Under the pieces are notes generated by a model that ran no database searches, had not been told where the DNA came from, and saw only the letters and a program-made list of their open reading frames with translations. From positions 124,001 through 188,000 of the forward strand of contig NZ_LS483254.1 of the NCBI RefSeq assembly GCF_900465355.1: a DNA stretch of 64,000 nucleotides. Reading direction: 5' to 3'. Every line of letters starts with the position of its first letter. The stretch's first letter is position 1. The translations under genes and the position numbers were made by a program. Of the stretch, positions 51,742 to 60,232 are shown piece after piece. Source of the DNA: Candidatus Bipolaricaulis anaerobius. Lineage in GTDB: Bacteria; Bipolaricaulota; Bipolaricaulia; Bipolaricaulales; Bipolaricaulaceae.

Positions 51742-52482
51742 CTAATTGGAAAGAATGATGTTCTCCGCCGTCAGCCTCGATCGCAGCCCGATGACGATGG
51801 TCCCAATTACCGCCGCCAGCCCGAGGTTTATCGCCAGGAACAGCCATGAACTGGCATCAATGACGTCATGGACGGCAAGCTGTATCATCACGTTGACCAT
51901 CACCGGCAGGAACAACTGGGCGATCACGTTGCCGTTGGCTGCCCGGGATGTGAGCCCCACCAGGTGCACCAGCAACCCCAGCGCCAGGTAGACGAGCGGC
52001 ACGCCCACAAAACTGGAGAGAGCTATCCATGGATTGAGAACGAATCCGATACCAGGCAGGAAATATACGCCGTTGACGATGACGAGCACCAGCACCGCCA
52101 GCGCACTCCCAAATAGCGTGCCCGGGACCAAAATGGATAAGCTCTTGCCCATCCAGATATCCTTTGGCCGGACGGGGGTCGCCAGCAGTGACTGCAGGTT
52201 GCCACGTGTCTTCTCGCGCACCAGCGACTGAAACGCGAAGGAGTTAAGTGTAATGCCTACACCGAGGAAGCTAGCCGCATAGACGATGATGCCCAGGTAC
52301 GCTTCCAGCCGGGAACGGTCCGGCACAACCGATCCCATTTCCGGCTCCAGCAAGAGGATGCAGAACAGGATAGTGACGCCAGCGACGCAGATGAAGGTGA
52401 TGGATAGTACAATGCCGAGAGCTATTTTAAGTCTCAGATTGCTACGTATGCTGGCCCGCATGATAAGCCTAGTGTAACTCAT
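51742..52482 (-). CDS. ABC-2 type transporter permease
   Basis: A 246-residue paralogue of the following permease, with six helices and the same coupling region (LVREKTRGNLQSLLATPVRPKDIWMGKSL). Together they would form a heterodimeric export channel. Overlaps the ATPase gene by 4 bases, and the next permease follows after 9 bases. Confidence 0.87.
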   Translation of the reverse strand: MSYTRLIMRASIRSNLRLKIALGIVLSITFICVAGVTILFCILLLEPEMGSVVPDRSRLEAYLGIIVYAASFLGVGITLNSFAFQSLVREKTRGNLQSLLATPVRPKDIWMGKSLSILVPGTLFGSALAVLVLVIVNGVYFLPGIGFVLNPWIALSSFVGVPLVYLALGLLVHLVGLTSRAANGNVIAQLFLPVMVNVMIQLAVHDVIDASSWLFLAINLGLAAVIGTIVIGLRSRLTAENIILSN

Positions 52483-53408
52483 CCTTGCTCCACCTCTTTC
52501 AGGATGGTCGCGTACATTTCTTCCAGGGAGGCCTCTTTCTTCCCGGCTTTCTCAATCATGACGCCACGCGTCGCCAGAAAATTGACGATGTCTCCCACCG
52601 TAGCACCGCCCTCATCGGGTTCGAAGATGAGGCTCTTCCCGCTCATCTCGCGGAACCCAAATTGCGGCCTCTCTCTCAATTCCCCAAAGATGTTCTCCGG
52701 TACCGCTCCAGCGATCTCGATGGTGATGTCGCTTTTCCCCATCTTCCGACGCAGCCCTTCCAGTTCTCCGTAAAGCTTGATCACGCCCCGGTCGATGAGC
52801 GCGATGCGGTTGCAGATGCGCTGCACCTCGTCCAGGTTGTGGGAACTGAACAGCACCGTTTTCTTCTCCCGCCGAGCGATGTCCAGCAGGATGTTCCGTA
52901 TCTCTATCTGCCCGGAAGGGTCGACTCCGGCCGTAGGTTCGTCGAGGATGAGCACCTCGGGGTTGTGCACCATGGCACGAGCCAGCGAAAGCCGCTGCCG
53001 CATCCCCCTGGAAAACGTCCCCACGCTATCCCCGGCCCGTTCCGCCATCCCCACCAGCCCGAGCACCCTCTTGATACTGGTAGCTGCGTCCTGGACGTCA
53101 TAGATTTGCGCGTAGTATTCCAGGTTCTCTGCGGCGGTCATCGTGTCGTACAGGCCGTCCGGGTCCAGGGCGAAGCCTATCTTCATCCGCGTCGCGGCAT
53201 CGTCAATGTCCTGACCAAAGATCGAGACGCTGCCGCTGTCAGCGCGGAGCAACCCCAACAGGATACGGATGGTAGTCGTCTTGCCGGCGCCATTGGGCCC
53301 CAGATACCCGAAGATGTCGCCGACCTGGACGTCAAAGCTGATGTCCTTGAGTACCTCCCGGTACCCTAGCGTCTTCCTCACGTCTTCAATGTGAATAGCT
53401 GATGTCAT
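52479..53408 (-). CDS. ABC transporter ATP-binding protein (ABC-2 exporter)
   Basis: A 309-residue ABC ATPase: Walker A GPNGAGKTTTIR, signature FSRGMRQRLSLARAM, Walker B VLILDEPTAGVDPSG, and switch H in FSSHNLDEVQ, all as in the CcmA/DrrA subgroup. The C-terminal 80 residues form a DUF4162-like tail (DITIEIAGAVPENIFGEL). The ATG at 53408 is preferred; an in-frame ATG at 53441 would overlap the abrB stop by 7 bases and is the alternative. Confidence 0.9.
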   Translation of the reverse strand: MTSAIHIEDVRKTLGYREVLKDISFDVQVGDIFGYLGPNGAGKTTTIRILLGLLRADSGSVSIFGQDIDDAATRMKIGFALDPDGLYDTMTAAENLEYYAQIYDVQDAATSIKRVLGLVGMAERAGDSVGTFSRGMRQRLSLARAMVHNPEVLILDEPTAGVDPSGQIEIRNILLDIARREKKTVLFSSHNLDEVQRICNRIALIDRGVIKLYGELEGLRRKMGKSDITIEIAGAVPENIFGELRERPQFGFREMSGKSLIFEPDEGGATVGDIVNFLATRGVMIEKAGKKEASLEEMYATILKEVEQG

Positions 53409-53434
53409 TCCGTCACATCGAGGATCTTGCTGCA

Positions 53435-53692
53435 TCAGCATTTGTTATCACTGTTCCTGTCAGGCTGTATGCTATTGAACAGTTCAACGGTACCTTTCAG
53501 GTTTTTCTGGAGGAGGGGGATCGTGGTGATGGCAATGCCCTGCGCCAGGTCGCCGAGGACGAGCAGCTTGTCGCCCGGCGCAATGGCGAAGTCTTTCCTC
53601 GCCTCCGCCGGTATGACTATCTGTCCCCGCTGCCCAACCGTTACCGAGCCGTAGAACTTCCTGCCTTCCGGGCCTTGTAACGCCTTGTTCAT
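53435..53692 (-). CDS. AbrB/MazE/SpoVT-domain transcriptional regulator
   Basis: An 85-residue swapped-hairpin AbrB protein: FYGSVTVGQRGQIVIPAEARKDFAIAPGDKLLVLGD is the canonical domain. The remaining 35 residues form a helix (ITTIPLLQKNLKGTVELFNSI). First gene of the ABC-2 exporter operon and probably its regulator. The ATG at 53692 follows CAGGATGG. A palindrome at the predicted transcription start suggests autoregulation. This abrB plus ABC-2 arrangement is, as I recall, also found in Chloroflexi, so lateral transfer is possible. Confidence 0.88.
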   Translation of the reverse strand: MNKALQGPEGRKFYGSVTVGQRGQIVIPAEARKDFAIAPGDKLLVLGDLAQGIAITTIPLLQKNLKGTVELFNSIQPDRNSDNKC

Positions 53693-53712
53693 GGTGCACC
53701 ATCCTGTATTGT

Positions 53713-53722
53713 ATACATGTAT
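53713..53722. promoter_or_regulatory. Palindromic operator candidate before abrB
   Basis: ATACATGTAT is a perfect 10-bp palindrome located where transcription from the promoter at 53730-53758 should begin. A second short palindrome ATGCAT lies at 53726-53731, overlapping the -10. AT-rich dyads like these suit AbrB-type binding. No binding evidence is available. Confidence 0.45.
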
Positions 53723-53729
53723 GAAATGC

Positions 53730-53758
53730 ATGATATCCTAGGTGGAAAGCGCTGTCAA
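53730..53758 (-). promoter_or_regulatory. Near-consensus sigma-70 promoter of the abrB/ABC-2 operon
   Basis: On the minus strand TTGACA (53758-53753) and TATCAT (53735-53730) are separated by 17 bases: -35 perfect, -10 5/6. This is the best promoter in the window. The start would be near 53723, giving a 30-base leader. The 313 bases from 53759 to 54071 upstream hold no other feature I can support. Confidence 0.7.
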
Positions 53759-54071
53759 GAGGAGACAGGGCAGATGCGCCAAGCGATGGTGATCCACCAG
53801 GAAACACCGAATGGTTGGGGCTGCAAAGCATGCCCGACACACTGCCGGGCGGATTCCCCTGCTTCGGGTTCCTGGTCACAGCGCTCCCAGGCGTCCGTAT
53901 CCACCGCTGGGGAGAAGGTGCTGTACGGTTGGCCGCGGAGGACCACCCGATCGACAAGGAAGGGGACCCGCGCCGACCCCCGTGTGGACCGGGGGCGAGG
54001 ACAGGCGCATACTAACGACTCGGGGTCGCGAGGCGCACTTGCCGCGCCCGGTCGAACCGGGGTACACTCCA

Positions 54072-54143
54072 GGGCGAGTAGCTCAGTGGAAGAGCATCCG
54101 GCTTACATCCGGAAGGCCAGAGGTTCGATCCCTCTCTCGCCCA
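54072..54143 (+). tRNA. tRNA-Val (anticodon TAC)
   Basis: A 72-base cloverleaf. Acceptor GGGCGAG pairs with CTCGCCC, D arm GCTCAGTGGAAGAGC, anticodon stem TCCGG/CCGGA with loop CTTACAT (anticodon TAC), T arm AGAGG-TTCGATC-CCTCT, discriminator A. The 3' CCA is not encoded. First of three tRNAs upstream of dnaA. Confidence 0.97.
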
Positions 54144-54155
54144 GTTCGTAGGTTC

Positions 54156-54231
54156 GGGGACGTGGTCTAGGCTGGACTAGGACACCGGATTGTCACTCCG
54201 GAGACCGCGGGTTCAAATCCCGTCGTCCCCG
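54156..54231 (+). tRNA. tRNA-Asp (anticodon GTC)
   Basis: Acceptor GGGGACG pairs with CGTCCCC. The anticodon stem CCGGA/TCCGG encloses TTGTCAC (anticodon GTC). T arm CGGG-TTCAAAT-CCCG, discriminator G. CCA is encoded at 54232-54234. Confidence 0.97.
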
Positions 54232-54300
54232 CCAGCAGTACGGTCGCACGTCAGTAAGTCCCAAGGCCACGGTCGGAGTTGACACGTGCGACAGGGTGCG

Positions 54301-54373
54301 GGCGAGGTAGCTCAGGTGGTAGAGCACACGGCTGAAAACCGTGGTGTCCCCAGTTCGACTCTGGGCCTCGCCA
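54301..54373 (+). tRNA. tRNA-Phe (anticodon GAA)
   Basis: A 73-base cloverleaf. Acceptor GGCGAGG pairs with CCTCGCC, D arm GCTCAGGTGGTAGAGC, anticodon stem CACGG/CCGTG with loop CTGAAAA (anticodon GAA), T arm CCCAG-TTCGACT-CTGGG, discriminator A. CCA is encoded at 54374-54376. The dnaA start follows about 50 bases later. Confidence 0.97.
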
Positions 54374-54425
54374 CCACATCGGCCCGTTGAACTCCCGTGG
54401 CGGGCAAGGTAGGGTGACGGAGTCC

Positions 54426-55754
54426 ATGGCGCATACCGCGGAGGAGATCTGGCAGAAGGCGAAAACCCTGCTCGTCAAGGAGATCCCCCCTGTGAACTTC
54501 GCGGCGTGGATCGCCGACGCCCGCGCCAAGACCGCCGATGAGGGAACGCTTGTCCTGGAAGTGCCGTCCGTCCTCGCCAAGGGAGGCATCGAGCGGCGCT
54601 ACCGATCGCTCGTGGAGCGGGTGGTGGAGGACGTCGCCGGCCAGCCGCTGCAGCTCCGGGTCCTGGTCGCGGAGTCGCCGCCGGCCGCCCCTGCGCTCGA
54701 CCCCCACCTCGCCCGCCGCTACCACGGGTCGCTCCCCCTCAACCCGGAGTACACGCTCGCCACGTTCGTCCAGGGGAAGAACTCCCAGCTCGCGTTCGCC
54801 GCAGCCCAGGCAGTGGCTGAGGCCCCGGCCCGCGCCTACAACCCCCTCTTCATCTACGGCAGCGTCGGCCTGGGGAAGACCCACCTCCTCCACGCCATCG
54901 GGGCCCATGTCCTCACCGCGCCCACCGATGCCTCAGTCGTGTACACGACCTCGGAGCGGTTCGCGATCGAACTGATCCAATCCATCGGCGCCAACACGAC
55001 GGAAGGGTTCCGCGCCAAGTACCGGACGGTGGATGTGCTCCTCATTGACGACGTGCACTTCCTCAAGAACAAGGAGGGCACCCAGGAGGAGCTGTTCCAC
55101 ACGTTCAACGAACTCTACGGGAACGGGAAGCAGATCGTGCTCTCCTCGGATCGGTCCCCCGATGAGCTCCAGGGGCTCCAGGACCGCCTCGTGTCCCGCT
55201 TCCGGTGGGGCCTCGTTGCCGATATCCAGGCCCCCGACTTCGAGACCCGGTCTGCGATCCTACGCGAAAAGGCGCGGCGGCGAGGGCTGGAGGTGCCCGA
55301 TGAGGTGGTCGACCTGATCGCGTCGCGGATCACGACGAACGTCCGCGACCTCGAGGGCGCGCTCATCCGTGCCCTGGCCTACGCTGAGCTGTGCCAGGGA
55401 CCCGTCACCCCGGCCATGCTCGAGGAAATCCTCCCCAAGGAGGACCTCTCCCGAAAGCTCACCGTGGAGGCGATCAAGGCTGAGGTGGCGGCCGCGTACC
55501 GGATTCCGGTGAGCGATATCGAGAGCCCGTCACGGAAGAAGGAGCTCGTCCAGGCTCGCCAAATTGCGATCTACCTCGCCCGCGAACTCACCGAGACTTC
55601 GTTCCCCGCCCTGGGGAGGTCATTCGGAGGGCGCGATCACACCACGATCATGCACTCCTACCAAAAGATGCAGGAGCTCCTCCGCCAAATACCCCTCCTC
55701 CGCAGCGAGATCGAGTCCCTCCGCGCGACGATCCTGAAAAAGTACGGCCCATGA
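54426..55754 (+). CDS. dnaA: Chromosomal replication initiator DnaA
   Basis: A 442-residue initiator. Domain I at 1-85, short domain II, AAA+ domain III with Walker A YGSVGLGKTHLLHAIG and Walker B DVLLIDDVHFLKNK, then domain IV with the DNA-binding signature GRSFGGRDHTTIMHSYQKM. The ATG at 54426 (MAHTAEEIW) is preferred; GTG 54414 in the same frame is possible. Followed by a DnaA-box-rich region and a DciA-like gene, which marks the origin. Confidence 0.95.
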   Translation: MAHTAEEIWQKAKTLLVKEIPPVNFAAWIADARAKTADEGTLVLEVPSVLAKGGIERRYRSLVERVVEDVAGQPLQLRVLVAESPPAAPALDPHLARRYHGSLPLNPEYTLATFVQGKNSQLAFAAAQAVAEAPARAYNPLFIYGSVGLGKTHLLHAIGAHVLTAPTDASVVYTTSERFAIELIQSIGANTTEGFRAKYRTVDVLLIDDVHFLKNKEGTQEELFHTFNELYGNGKQIVLSSDRSPDELQGLQDRLVSRFRWGLVADIQAPDFETRSAILREKARRRGLEVPDEVVDLIASRITTNVRDLEGALIRALAYAELCQGPVTPAMLEEILPKEDLSRKLTVEAIKAEVAAAYRIPVSDIESPSRKKELVQARQIAIYLARELTETSFPALGRSFGGRDHTTIMHSYQKMQELLRQIPLLRSEIESLRATILKKYGP

Positions 55755-55990
55755 GGTTGTCCCCATCCAACCGGGGATTACCCTGTGGAAAAAGCCTTAC
55801 CCGCCTGGGGATAACCCCGTCCCGGCACGGGAAAAAACCTGCGGATGACCCAACAAGAACCCTTTCCCCAACAAGGCTCCCCCGGACAAACGTCCTTTCC
55901 CCAGGTTTTCCCCAGCCCTCTCCCCACGGGCGGGCAGCCTTCCCGTGGAACGCCCCGCAGTTATCCCCAGAGACGAGGGTGTCCCTACTA
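55755..55990. other. oriC: Probable replication origin (oriC), DnaA-box cluster
   Basis: The 250-base gap after dnaA contains several DnaA-box-like 9-mers related to TTATCCACA: TTATCCCCA at 55961-55969 (+), its inverse TGGGGATAA at 55806-55814, TTTTCCACA on the minus strand at 55784-55792, TTTTCCCCA at 55906-55914, and further CTTTCCCCA-type near-matches at 55860-55905. The dominant form here is TTWTCCCCA, with C at position 7. The dnaA-oriC-dciA order supports the call. A distinct AT-rich unwinding element is not obvious, apart from TACTACAATAACAA near 55986. Confidence 0.7.
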
Positions 55991-56004
55991 CAATAACAAG
56001 GGTT

Positions 56005-56541
56005 ATGAATAAACAAGACATCTGGCAGTGGTTGGGTCCCCTCGCCCGAGGCTGGGGAGCGGAAGACGCGCTCCGGGCCCAATCCGCGGTGCTCCTCTGG
56101 CCCGCCACAGGCCTCACCGCGCTCGCCCGGCCCCTGTACGTAGACCGCGGCGTACTGCACCTCGCGGTGGCGAGCCACGTCGTGGCAGCGGAGCTCAACC
56201 TCCTCAAGGGGAAGCTCCTCGCCCGGCTGAAGGAGGTCGCCCCGCAGTGCGGGGTGGTGGACCTCCGGTTCCAGATACGGAGCGGGGAGGCGTCGTTCCA
56301 CCCGATCGTCGTTCCACCTCCCACCGCGGCCGACCTCCGCGAGGCGCGACGGGAGCTCCCTCCGCGGCTCCCGCCGGAGCTACAGCGCGTGCTTGCGGAG
56401 GCAGTGGCGTGGGCTACGGCGCGGGATCGGGCGATCCTCGTCGCCGGCGGGTGGCGGTGTACGGGGTGTGGGCTCGTCCTCGTGAAGGAGAAGGATGTTT
56501 GCCCGGTGTGCGGCATTGAGCGGTTCGCAGCCCGTCGCTAG
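56005..56541 (+). CDS. DUF721/DciA-family protein with C-terminal zinc ribbon
   Basis: A 178-residue protein. Residues 1-100 fit DUF721 (DciA), the ancestral bacterial helicase-loading factor: alpha-rich start, then LYVDRGVLHLAVASHVVAAELNLLKGKLLARL. The C-terminus adds a zinc ribbon with two CxxC pairs (RCTGCGLVL and VCPVCGIE), also seen in some DciA proteins. The ATG at 56005 (MNKQDIWQW) fits the family. Its place next to dnaA and the origin supports a replication role. Confidence 0.75.
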   Translation: MNKQDIWQWLGPLARGWGAEDALRAQSAVLLWPATGLTALARPLYVDRGVLHLAVASHVVAAELNLLKGKLLARLKEVAPQCGVVDLRFQIRSGEASFHPIVVPPPTAADLREARRELPPRLPPELQRVLAEAVAWATARDRAILVAGGWRCTGCGLVLVKEKDVCPVCGIERFAARR

Positions 56542-56550
56542 ACTCAAGCG

Positions 56551-57090
56551 ATGAGGATCGTGTCGAGCACCGTTCTCGCCGTTCGCTCTGCGGAGGGGCG
56601 GACCGCGGTCATGGCCTGCGACGGCCAGGCGACGATGGGGAGCCGGGTCGTGAAGACCGGGGCGCGCAAGGTGCACCGCATCCACGAGGGCCGCGTCCTG
56701 GTCGGGTTCTCCGGCGGCACTGCGGATGGGATGACGCTCCTCGAGCGGCTGGAGGCGGAGCTCGCCTCCCACGGGACCCTGCGCCGGGCAGCGGTGGAGC
56801 TATCGCGGGACTGGCGGACCGATCGCACCCTGCGCCGGCTGGAGGCGGTGGTGGTGGCCGTATCGGAGGAGGGCCTGTTCCTCCTCACCGGGGAAGGGGA
56901 CGTGATCGAGCCGGACGATGGCCTGGTGGGGATCGGCTCCGGCGGCGGGTACGCGGTGAGCGCGGCGCGGGCGCTCCTGCGGCACGCCCACCTCCCCCTG
57001 CGCGAGGTCGCGGAGGAGGCGCTGCGGATCGCCTCCGAGATCGACATCTACACGAACGACTGTGTGACCCTGGAGACGGTGACTTGGTAG
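56551..57090 (+). CDS. hslV: HslV (ClpQ) ATP-dependent protease subunit
   Basis: A 179-residue T1-family peptidase. Conserved sequence ACDGQATMG, lysine in GARKVHRI, GFSGGTADGMTLLERLE, SRDWRTDRTLRRLEA, GIGSGGGYAVSAARALL and IYTND match HslV throughout. The nucleophile position is Ser6, not Thr1: S-T-V-L-A-V-R aligns with T-T-I-V-S-V-R of E. coli. A five-residue propeptide and Ser nucleophile recall B. subtilis CodW. The ATPase partner hslU is not adjacent; thrS follows. Confidence 0.9.
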   Translation: MRIVSSTVLAVRSAEGRTAVMACDGQATMGSRVVKTGARKVHRIHEGRVLVGFSGGTADGMTLLERLEAELASHGTLRRAAVELSRDWRTDRTLRRLEAVVVAVSEEGLFLLTGEGDVIEPDDGLVGIGSGGGYAVSAARALLRHAHLPLREVAEEALRIASEIDIYTNDCVTLETVTW

Positions 57091-57164
57091 TCGGGGCAGG
57101 CGTTGTCGGCGAAGGGCGGACGGGGTAAGGTTCGGGACATCCTTTTCCTAACAGGAGGTGTGGG

Positions 57165-59087
57165 ATGGCCACCGTGGTTTTGCCGAGCGGCGAGCTGGTC
57201 GAAGTCCGGGGAGGCGATCTCCTCGCGGTCCTCAAGGAGCGGGGGGAGACGGCCGTCGCGGTCCTCGTGGACGGGCAGCTCCAGGACCTGCGGGACCCTC
57301 TGCCCCCGGCAGGCGAGGCCCGCGCGGTCGGCTTGGACCACCCGGCAGCGCTCGAGGTGCTGCGGCACACGGCCTCCCACATCCTCGCCCACGCCGTGAC
57401 CCGGCTCTACCCCGGGGCGAAGCTCGCCATCGGCCCAGCCATTGACGACGGGTTCTACTACGACATCCGGTTCCCGGAGCCGGTGAACCGCGACGATCTC
57501 CCCCGGATCGAGGCGGAGATGAGGAAGATCGTCGCCGAGAACCTCCCCATCGAACGGGTGTGGCTCTCGCGCGCGGAGGCGGAAGCGTTCCTCGCCGAGA
57601 AGGGCGAGGTGTACAAGCTCGAACTCCTCGCGGAGATCCCCGACGAGCGGATCTCGTTCTACCGCCAGGGGGAGTTCCTCGACCTCTGCCGCGGCCCCCA
57701 CCTCCCCGCAACGGGGCTCGCCAAGCATCTGACGCTCCTCGACGTGGCCGGCGCCTACTGGCGGGGCGACTCCCGTCGCGACATGCTGACCCGCATCTAC
57801 GGGACCGCGTTTCCCACCGCCGAGGCGCTCGCCGAGCACCTGAAGTGGCGGGAGGAGGCGCGGAAGCGGGACCACCGCATCCTCGGCCCCGAGCTCGATC
57901 TCTTCTCGATCCAGAATGAAACGATCGGGGCGGGGCTCGTCCTGTGGCACCCGAAAGGGGCGCGGGTCCGCCACGAGATCGAGACCTTTTGGCAGGGGGA
58001 GCACTACAACGCTGGCTACCAGCTCGTGGTGAGCCCGCACATCGGACGGGCCCGACTGTGGGAGACCTCCGGCCACCTCGATTTCTACAAGGACGGGATG
58101 TACGCGCCGATGGATATCGAGGGCCAGGAGTTCTACCTGAAACCGATGAACTGCCCGTTCCACATCGCGATCTACAAGACCCGTACCCGCTCCTACCGCG
58201 ACCTGCCCATCCGCTACGCCGAGCTCGGGACGGTGTACCGGTTCGAGCGGTCGGGCGTGCTGCACGGGCTTCTGCGGGTGCGGGGGTTCACCCAGGACGA
58301 TGCCCACATCATCTGCCGCCCCGACCAGATCGAGGACGAGGTCCTGGGGTGCCTGGACCTGACCCTTCGCATCCTGGGGGCGTTCGGGTTCCGTGACTAC
58401 AAGGTTGCCCTGTCGGTGCGCGATCCGGAGCACAGGGAGCACTACATCGGGAGCGACGCGATGTGGGACGAGGCGGAGATGTCCCTCGTGCGGGCCCTGG
58501 AGCGGAGGGGGCTCCCTCACACCCGGATGGAAGGGGAGGCCGTGTTCTACGGGCCGAAGATCGACCTCCATATCCTCGACTCCCTCAAACGTTCCTGGCA
58601 GCTCACGACGATCCAGTTCGACTTCAACGAGCCGGAGCGGTTCGACATGGCCTACATCGGCGACGATGGCCAGGCCCACCGGCCGTACATGGTCCACCGG
58701 GCGCTCCTCGGGTCGCTCGAACGGTTCTTCGGGATCCTGATCGAGCACTACGGAGGGGCGTTCCCGGCCTGGCTCGCGCCCGTCCAGGCGGTCGTCCTGC
58801 CGGTGACGGAGGCCGAGGTCCCCTACGCGGAGGGGGTGACGGACGAGCTGCGGGCGGCGGGGATCCGGGCCGAGGCGTGGACGAAGGAGCGGAAGACCCT
58901 GCGCTGGCTCATCCGCGAGGCCCAGGTGCAGAAGGTCCCGTACATGCTCGTGTGCGGGGCGCGGGAGGCGGCGGGAGGGGTGGTGGCAGTGCGGCTCCGC
59001 ACCGGGGAGGACCTCGGTCCCCAGCCGGTGTCGGCCGTGGTGAGCCGGATCCGCGAGGCGGTGAGCTCGCGGGGGACGACGCTGTAG
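57165..59087 (+). CDS. thrS: Threonyl-tRNA synthetase
   Basis: A 640-residue class II synthetase. TGS domain at 1-60, second additional/editing domain with HTASHILAHAV and the later CRGPHLPATG, catalytic core with zinc site starting at KPMNCPFHIAIY, motif 2 RFERSGVLHGLLRVRGFTQDDAH and motif 3 MVHRALLGSLERFFGIL, then the anticodon-binding domain. The ATG at 57165 follows AGGAGGT. Slightly overshoots nothing: length is the family norm. Confidence 0.96.
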   Translation: MATVVLPSGELVEVRGGDLLAVLKERGETAVAVLVDGQLQDLRDPLPPAGEARAVGLDHPAALEVLRHTASHILAHAVTRLYPGAKLAIGPAIDDGFYYDIRFPEPVNRDDLPRIEAEMRKIVAENLPIERVWLSRAEAEAFLAEKGEVYKLELLAEIPDERISFYRQGEFLDLCRGPHLPATGLAKHLTLLDVAGAYWRGDSRRDMLTRIYGTAFPTAEALAEHLKWREEARKRDHRILGPELDLFSIQNETIGAGLVLWHPKGARVRHEIETFWQGEHYNAGYQLVVSPHIGRARLWETSGHLDFYKDGMYAPMDIEGQEFYLKPMNCPFHIAIYKTRTRSYRDLPIRYAELGTVYRFERSGVLHGLLRVRGFTQDDAHIICRPDQIEDEVLGCLDLTLRILGAFGFRDYKVALSVRDPEHREHYIGSDAMWDEAEMSLVRALERRGLPHTRMEGEAVFYGPKIDLHILDSLKRSWQLTTIQFDFNEPERFDMAYIGDDGQAHRPYMVHRALLGSLERFFGILIEHYGGAFPAWLAPVQAVVLPVTEAEVPYAEGVTDELRAAGIRAEAWTKERKTLRWLIREAQVQKVPYMLVCGAREAAGGVVAVRLRTGEDLGPQPVSAVVSRIREAVSSRGTTL

Positions 59088-59098
59088 GGGAGGGGATC

Positions 59099-60214
59099 GT
59101 GCTCACGATCAGCGCCATCAAGGCGGACATCGGGAGCGTGGGCGGGCATACGTGCCCGTCGCCGCGGATGGTGGAGGAGGCGCGGGCCGCGCTGCGGGAT
59201 GCCGTCGCGCGAGGGCTGCTTGTGGACTTTGCCGTCACCTACACCGGGGATGACGTCTGTCTCCTCATGACGCATCGGAACGGGAGCGGGCATCCCGACG
59301 TCCACAACCTGGCGTGGGACGTGTTCAAGCGGTGCACGGAGATCGCCCGGTCCGAGGGGCTGTACGCCGCCGGCCAGGACCTCCTTAAGGACGCTCCATC
59401 GGGGAACGTGCGGGGAGCTGGACCGGGCTCAGCGGAGATCACGTTCGACGAGCGTGCCCCCGAGCGCAGGGCAGAGGCGTTCCTCGTGTTCACCGCCGAC
59501 AAATGCGGACCCGGCGCGTTCAACTTTTCTCTGTGGGCTGTATTTACAAGCCCGCTCTACAACGGGGGGCTCATGCTTCCAGCGATGAAGAAGGGGTTCA
59601 AGTTCCGCATCATCGACATGGAACATGCCCACGGTGATCGGGTGGTGGACCTCGTCTCCCCGGAGGAACACGTGGACCTGGCGATCCTCTTGCGCGATGA
59701 GAACCGTTTTGGGATCCAGTCCATCCACTCCCGCCTCCACCCCGGCCAGCAGGTGGTGGCCGTGTCCACGGACCGCCTGCACACGATCGCCGGCGAGTAC
59801 AAGGGGAAGGACGATCCCGTGGCGATCGTGCGCACCCAGGGCGTCTTTCCGGCGCCGGAGGAGGCGGTGAGCCCGTTCGTGGTCGCCCCGTACGTGGCCG
59901 GTGGGGCGCGGGGGAGCCACACCATGCCCTTGATGCCAGTTCCCATCAATACCCCCGTCACCGGGCCGTACTGCCTGCCGCTCGTCGCGTGCGTCGCCTA
60001 TTCCGTGAGCCACGAGGGGAAGCTCTCTCCAGGGGTGGACGTGTTCGGGAACCCAGTGTGGGATCACGTGCGCCTCAAGGCGCAGGAGAAGGGGGAGTGG
60101 ATGCGGCAGCAGGGGTTCGTGGGGGCAGCGATGCTCCCCATGACCGAGCTCGAGTACAGCGCGTTCCGCCGATCCCTCACCGAGCTCGAGGGGAGGTTCC
60201 GCGACCTCGGGTGA
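59099..60214 (+). CDS. fbp: Fructose-1,6-bisphosphate aldolase/phosphatase (bifunctional, archaeal type)
   Basis: A 371-residue type V FBPase. It opens ISAIKADIGSVGGHTCPSP with metal-binding D10 and H17. YTGDDVCLLMTHRNG, the ADKCGPGAFNFSLW segment, and YVAGGARGSHTMPLMPVPINTPV are typical of the FBPA/P family. These enzymes condense triose phosphates and remove the 1-phosphate in one active site, which makes gluconeogenesis unidirectional. The family occurs in archaea and deep-branching, often thermophilic, bacteria. GTG 59099 is 11 bases after the thrS stop, following GGGGAGGGG. Confidence 0.93.
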   Translation: MLTISAIKADIGSVGGHTCPSPRMVEEARAALRDAVARGLLVDFAVTYTGDDVCLLMTHRNGSGHPDVHNLAWDVFKRCTEIARSEGLYAAGQDLLKDAPSGNVRGAGPGSAEITFDERAPERRAEAFLVFTADKCGPGAFNFSLWAVFTSPLYNGGLMLPAMKKGFKFRIIDMEHAHGDRVVDLVSPEEHVDLAILLRDENRFGIQSIHSRLHPGQQVVAVSTDRLHTIAGEYKGKDDPVAIVRTQGVFPAPEEAVSPFVVAPYVAGGARGSHTMPLMPVPINTPVTGPYCLPLVACVAYSVSHEGKLSPGVDVFGNPVWDHVRLKAQEKGEWMRQQGFVGAAMLPMTELEYSAFRRSLTELEGRFRDLG

Positions 60215-60232
60215 GAGGGCCCGCGCGGTGGG

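Noticed and set aside
53815-54015. 66-codon plus-strand ORF between the abrB promoter and the tRNAs
   Set aside because: Proline/glycine-rich, no ribosome site and no family resemblance; typical of chance frames in GC-rich DNA.
54039-54068. Promoter TTGCCG-18-TACACT for the tRNA cluster
   Set aside because: The -10 ends three bases before tRNA-Val, so the start would fall inside the tRNA. The spacing match is probably chance.
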